From NCBI GenBank assembly GCA_041685075.1, contig JAWLGN010000324.1:1-5973 (forward strand): a stretch of DNA of 5,973 bases. Reading direction: 5' to 3'. The position numbers and the translations under genes were made by a program. Source of the DNA: JAMCRM01 sp041685075 (GTDB lineage: Bacteria > Acidobacteriota > Terriglobia > Bryobacterales > Bryobacteraceae). The notes below the pieces were generated by a model. That model was not told where the DNA came from, ran no database searches, and was given only the letters and a program-made list of their open reading frames with translations. Within the stretch, counting starts at the first letter, position 1; each line of letters starts with the position of its first letter. Below are positions 4,974 to 5,973 of this stretch, in pieces.

Positions 4974-5973
4974 TTTCCGATGCAGAAAGTGCTGAAGATG
5001 CGGTTCAGAATATCGTCGGCCGTGGTGGCTCCGGTGATGGCGTCGATGGGGGCGAGCGCGGCGTAAAGGTCCAGCAGCAGCATCTCGTGGGGGATGCCTT
5101 CCACGGCGGCGGCGCGAGCCTTCTCGAGCGCGGCCTGGGATTCGCGCACCAGGCGCTCGTGGCGCGCGCTGGTGAGGAACCCGGGTTCCTGGTCGAAGCC
5201 GCCCGGCGCAAGGCACTCGATGATGGCGCGGCGCAGTTCGGGGACGCCGGCGCCGGTAAGCGCGGAGACCTCCAGCACCGGCTCGGGCGGCTCGGCAACC
5301 CGCGGCAGATCGCACTTGTTCCCCGCGGCCAGCCAGCGGCCCGAGGCGCGGGCACGTTCCAGCAACAAGTTGTCCTGCGGCTCGAGCGGCGCGGAGAGAT
5401 CCAGCACCACCAGCACCAGGTCGGCATCGGCCATGGCCTCGTAGCTGCGCTCGATCCCCAGCGACTCGACCAGTCCCTCGGCTCCCCGGATGCCGGCCGT
5501 GTCGTAGAGCTTTACAGGGATGCCCTCGATGGCGGCCACCTCCGAAACCACGTCGCGCGTGGTGCCGGGAATGTCGGTGACGATGGCGCGGTCCTGCTCG
5601 AGCAGGCGGTTGAAGAGGCTGCTTTTGCCGACGTTGGGCCGGCCCACGATCGCCAGGGTGAAGCCGGAGCGTACTACCCCGCCCCAGGCGAAGCTCGAGG
5701 CCAGCCGCGCGGCGCCGTCGATGATGGCATCGAGGCGCGCCAGGATCTCTTCGGGCGCCGCCACCGGGAGGTCGTCGTCGGCGAAGTCGATGCCCGCTTC
5801 GAGCAGCGCGATGAGTTCCAGAAGCTGCTCTTTGATGGGCGCCAGGCGGCGGGAGACGGAGCCGCCGGTCTGCTGCGCGGCCACGCGCGCCTGGTAGAGC
5901 GTGGTGGCTTCGATGAGGTCGCGTACGGCCTCCGCGCGGGGCAGGTCGATGCGGCCGTTGAGGAAGGCGCGCA
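4970..5973 (-). CDS. mnmE: tRNA uridine-5-carboxymethylaminomethyl modification GTPase MnmE, C-terminal part
   Basis: With MnmG, MnmE installs the (carboxymethyl)aminomethyl group on U34 of certain tRNAs in the cytosol. The window holds the last 333 residues; roughly the first 120-130, including most of the tetrahydrofolate-binding N-domain, lie beyond the right edge. The frame is open to the edge, and its first residues RAFLNGRIDLPRAEAVRDLI are typical of the family where the N-domain joins the helical domain. In window numbering, the G domain carries G1 GRPNVGKS (110-117), G2 PGTTRD (135-140), G3 DTAG (157-160), G4 NKCD (218-221) and G5 SAL (236-238). The glutamate at 169 in VESLGIER aligns with the catalytic Glu282 of E. 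coli MnmE. The protein ends in CIGK (330-333), the conserved cysteine motif near the folate site and needed for modification. A GTG at 5884 is an internal valine codon, not a start. The TGA overlaps the next gene's ATG. Confidence 0.96.
   Translation of the reverse strand, partial: RAFLNGRIDLPRAEAVRDLIEATTLYQARVAAQQTGGSVSRRLAPIKEQLLELIALLEAGIDFADDDLPVAAPEEILARLDAIIDGAARLASSFAWGGVVRSGFTLAIVGRPNVGKSSLFNRLLEQDRAIVTDIPGTTRDVVSEVAAIEGIPVKLYDTAGIRGAEGLVESLGIERSYEAMADADLVLVVLDLSAPLEPQDNLLLERARASGRWLAAGNKCDLPRVAEPPEPVLEVSALTGAGVPELRRAIIECLAPGGFDQEPGFLTSARHERLVRESQAALEKARAAAVEGIPHEMLLLDLYAALAPIDAITGATTADDILNRIFSTFCIGK

Noticed and set aside
4974..5315. Upstream extension of the ABC ATPase by about 114 codons
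   Set aside because: It lies in another frame of the mnmE coding sequence and has Arg-rich shadow composition; the ABC fold starts at PLIEFRNVSV just after the overlapping ATG.
5882..5884. GTG as a possible mnmE start
   Set aside because: The frame is open to the window edge and the residues before it are well-conserved MnmE sequence, so it is an internal valine.

Overview
This is a GC-rich, gene-dense bacterial chromosome segment that looks like ordinary core genome with one accessory-type gene in it. The mix of long Arg/Ala-rich coding regions, an exported polysaccharide-active protein and sparse Shine-Dalgarno use would suit an Acidobacteriota (Solibacter/Bryobacter-like) soil or environmental bacterium. 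That assignment rests on general character only and is an inference. I see no mobile element, CRISPR array, tRNA or rRNA.

Layout, from right to left because most genes are on the minus strand. The right edge holds the C-terminal 333 residues of MnmE (tRNA U34-modifying GTPase), ending in the hallmark CIGK. Its stop codon overlaps the start of an orphan ABC ATPase of the ModF/YlmA type by four bases (ATGA). That gene ends in an intrinsic terminator whose hairpin lies across the 12-bp gap to a convergent plus-strand gene. The convergent gene encodes an O-methyltransferase-fold protein with an apparent signal peptide. It diverges, across only 44 bp, from lipA (lipoyl synthase, radical SAM) on the minus strand. 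Downstream of lipA, after 70 bp, comes a 764-residue secreted protein resembling the exo-rhamnogalacturonan lyase (PL26)/YetA family.

The left edge contains a partial gene of at most 56 codons: the N-terminus of an ornithine carbamoyltransferase (argF), on the minus strand and running out of the window. The 118 bp in front of it are the most information-rich non-coding DNA here. They hold a terminator-like hairpin closing the PL26-like gene, then two tandem ARG-box-like 18-bp operators separated by 2 bp, which overlap a candidate sigma-70 promoter. A GGAG ribosome-binding site follows, well spaced for a TTG start. This suggests repression of argF by an ArgR/AhrC-type regulator.

The genes do not form one pathway: tRNA modification, cofactor biosynthesis, arginine biosynthesis and polysaccharide degradation lie side by side. 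I did not find a convincing undescribed multi-gene system. The items most worth a second look are the ArgR operator pair, the exported methyltransferase with a substituted metal-site residue, and the Q-loop-less orphan ABC ATPase coupled to mnmE.
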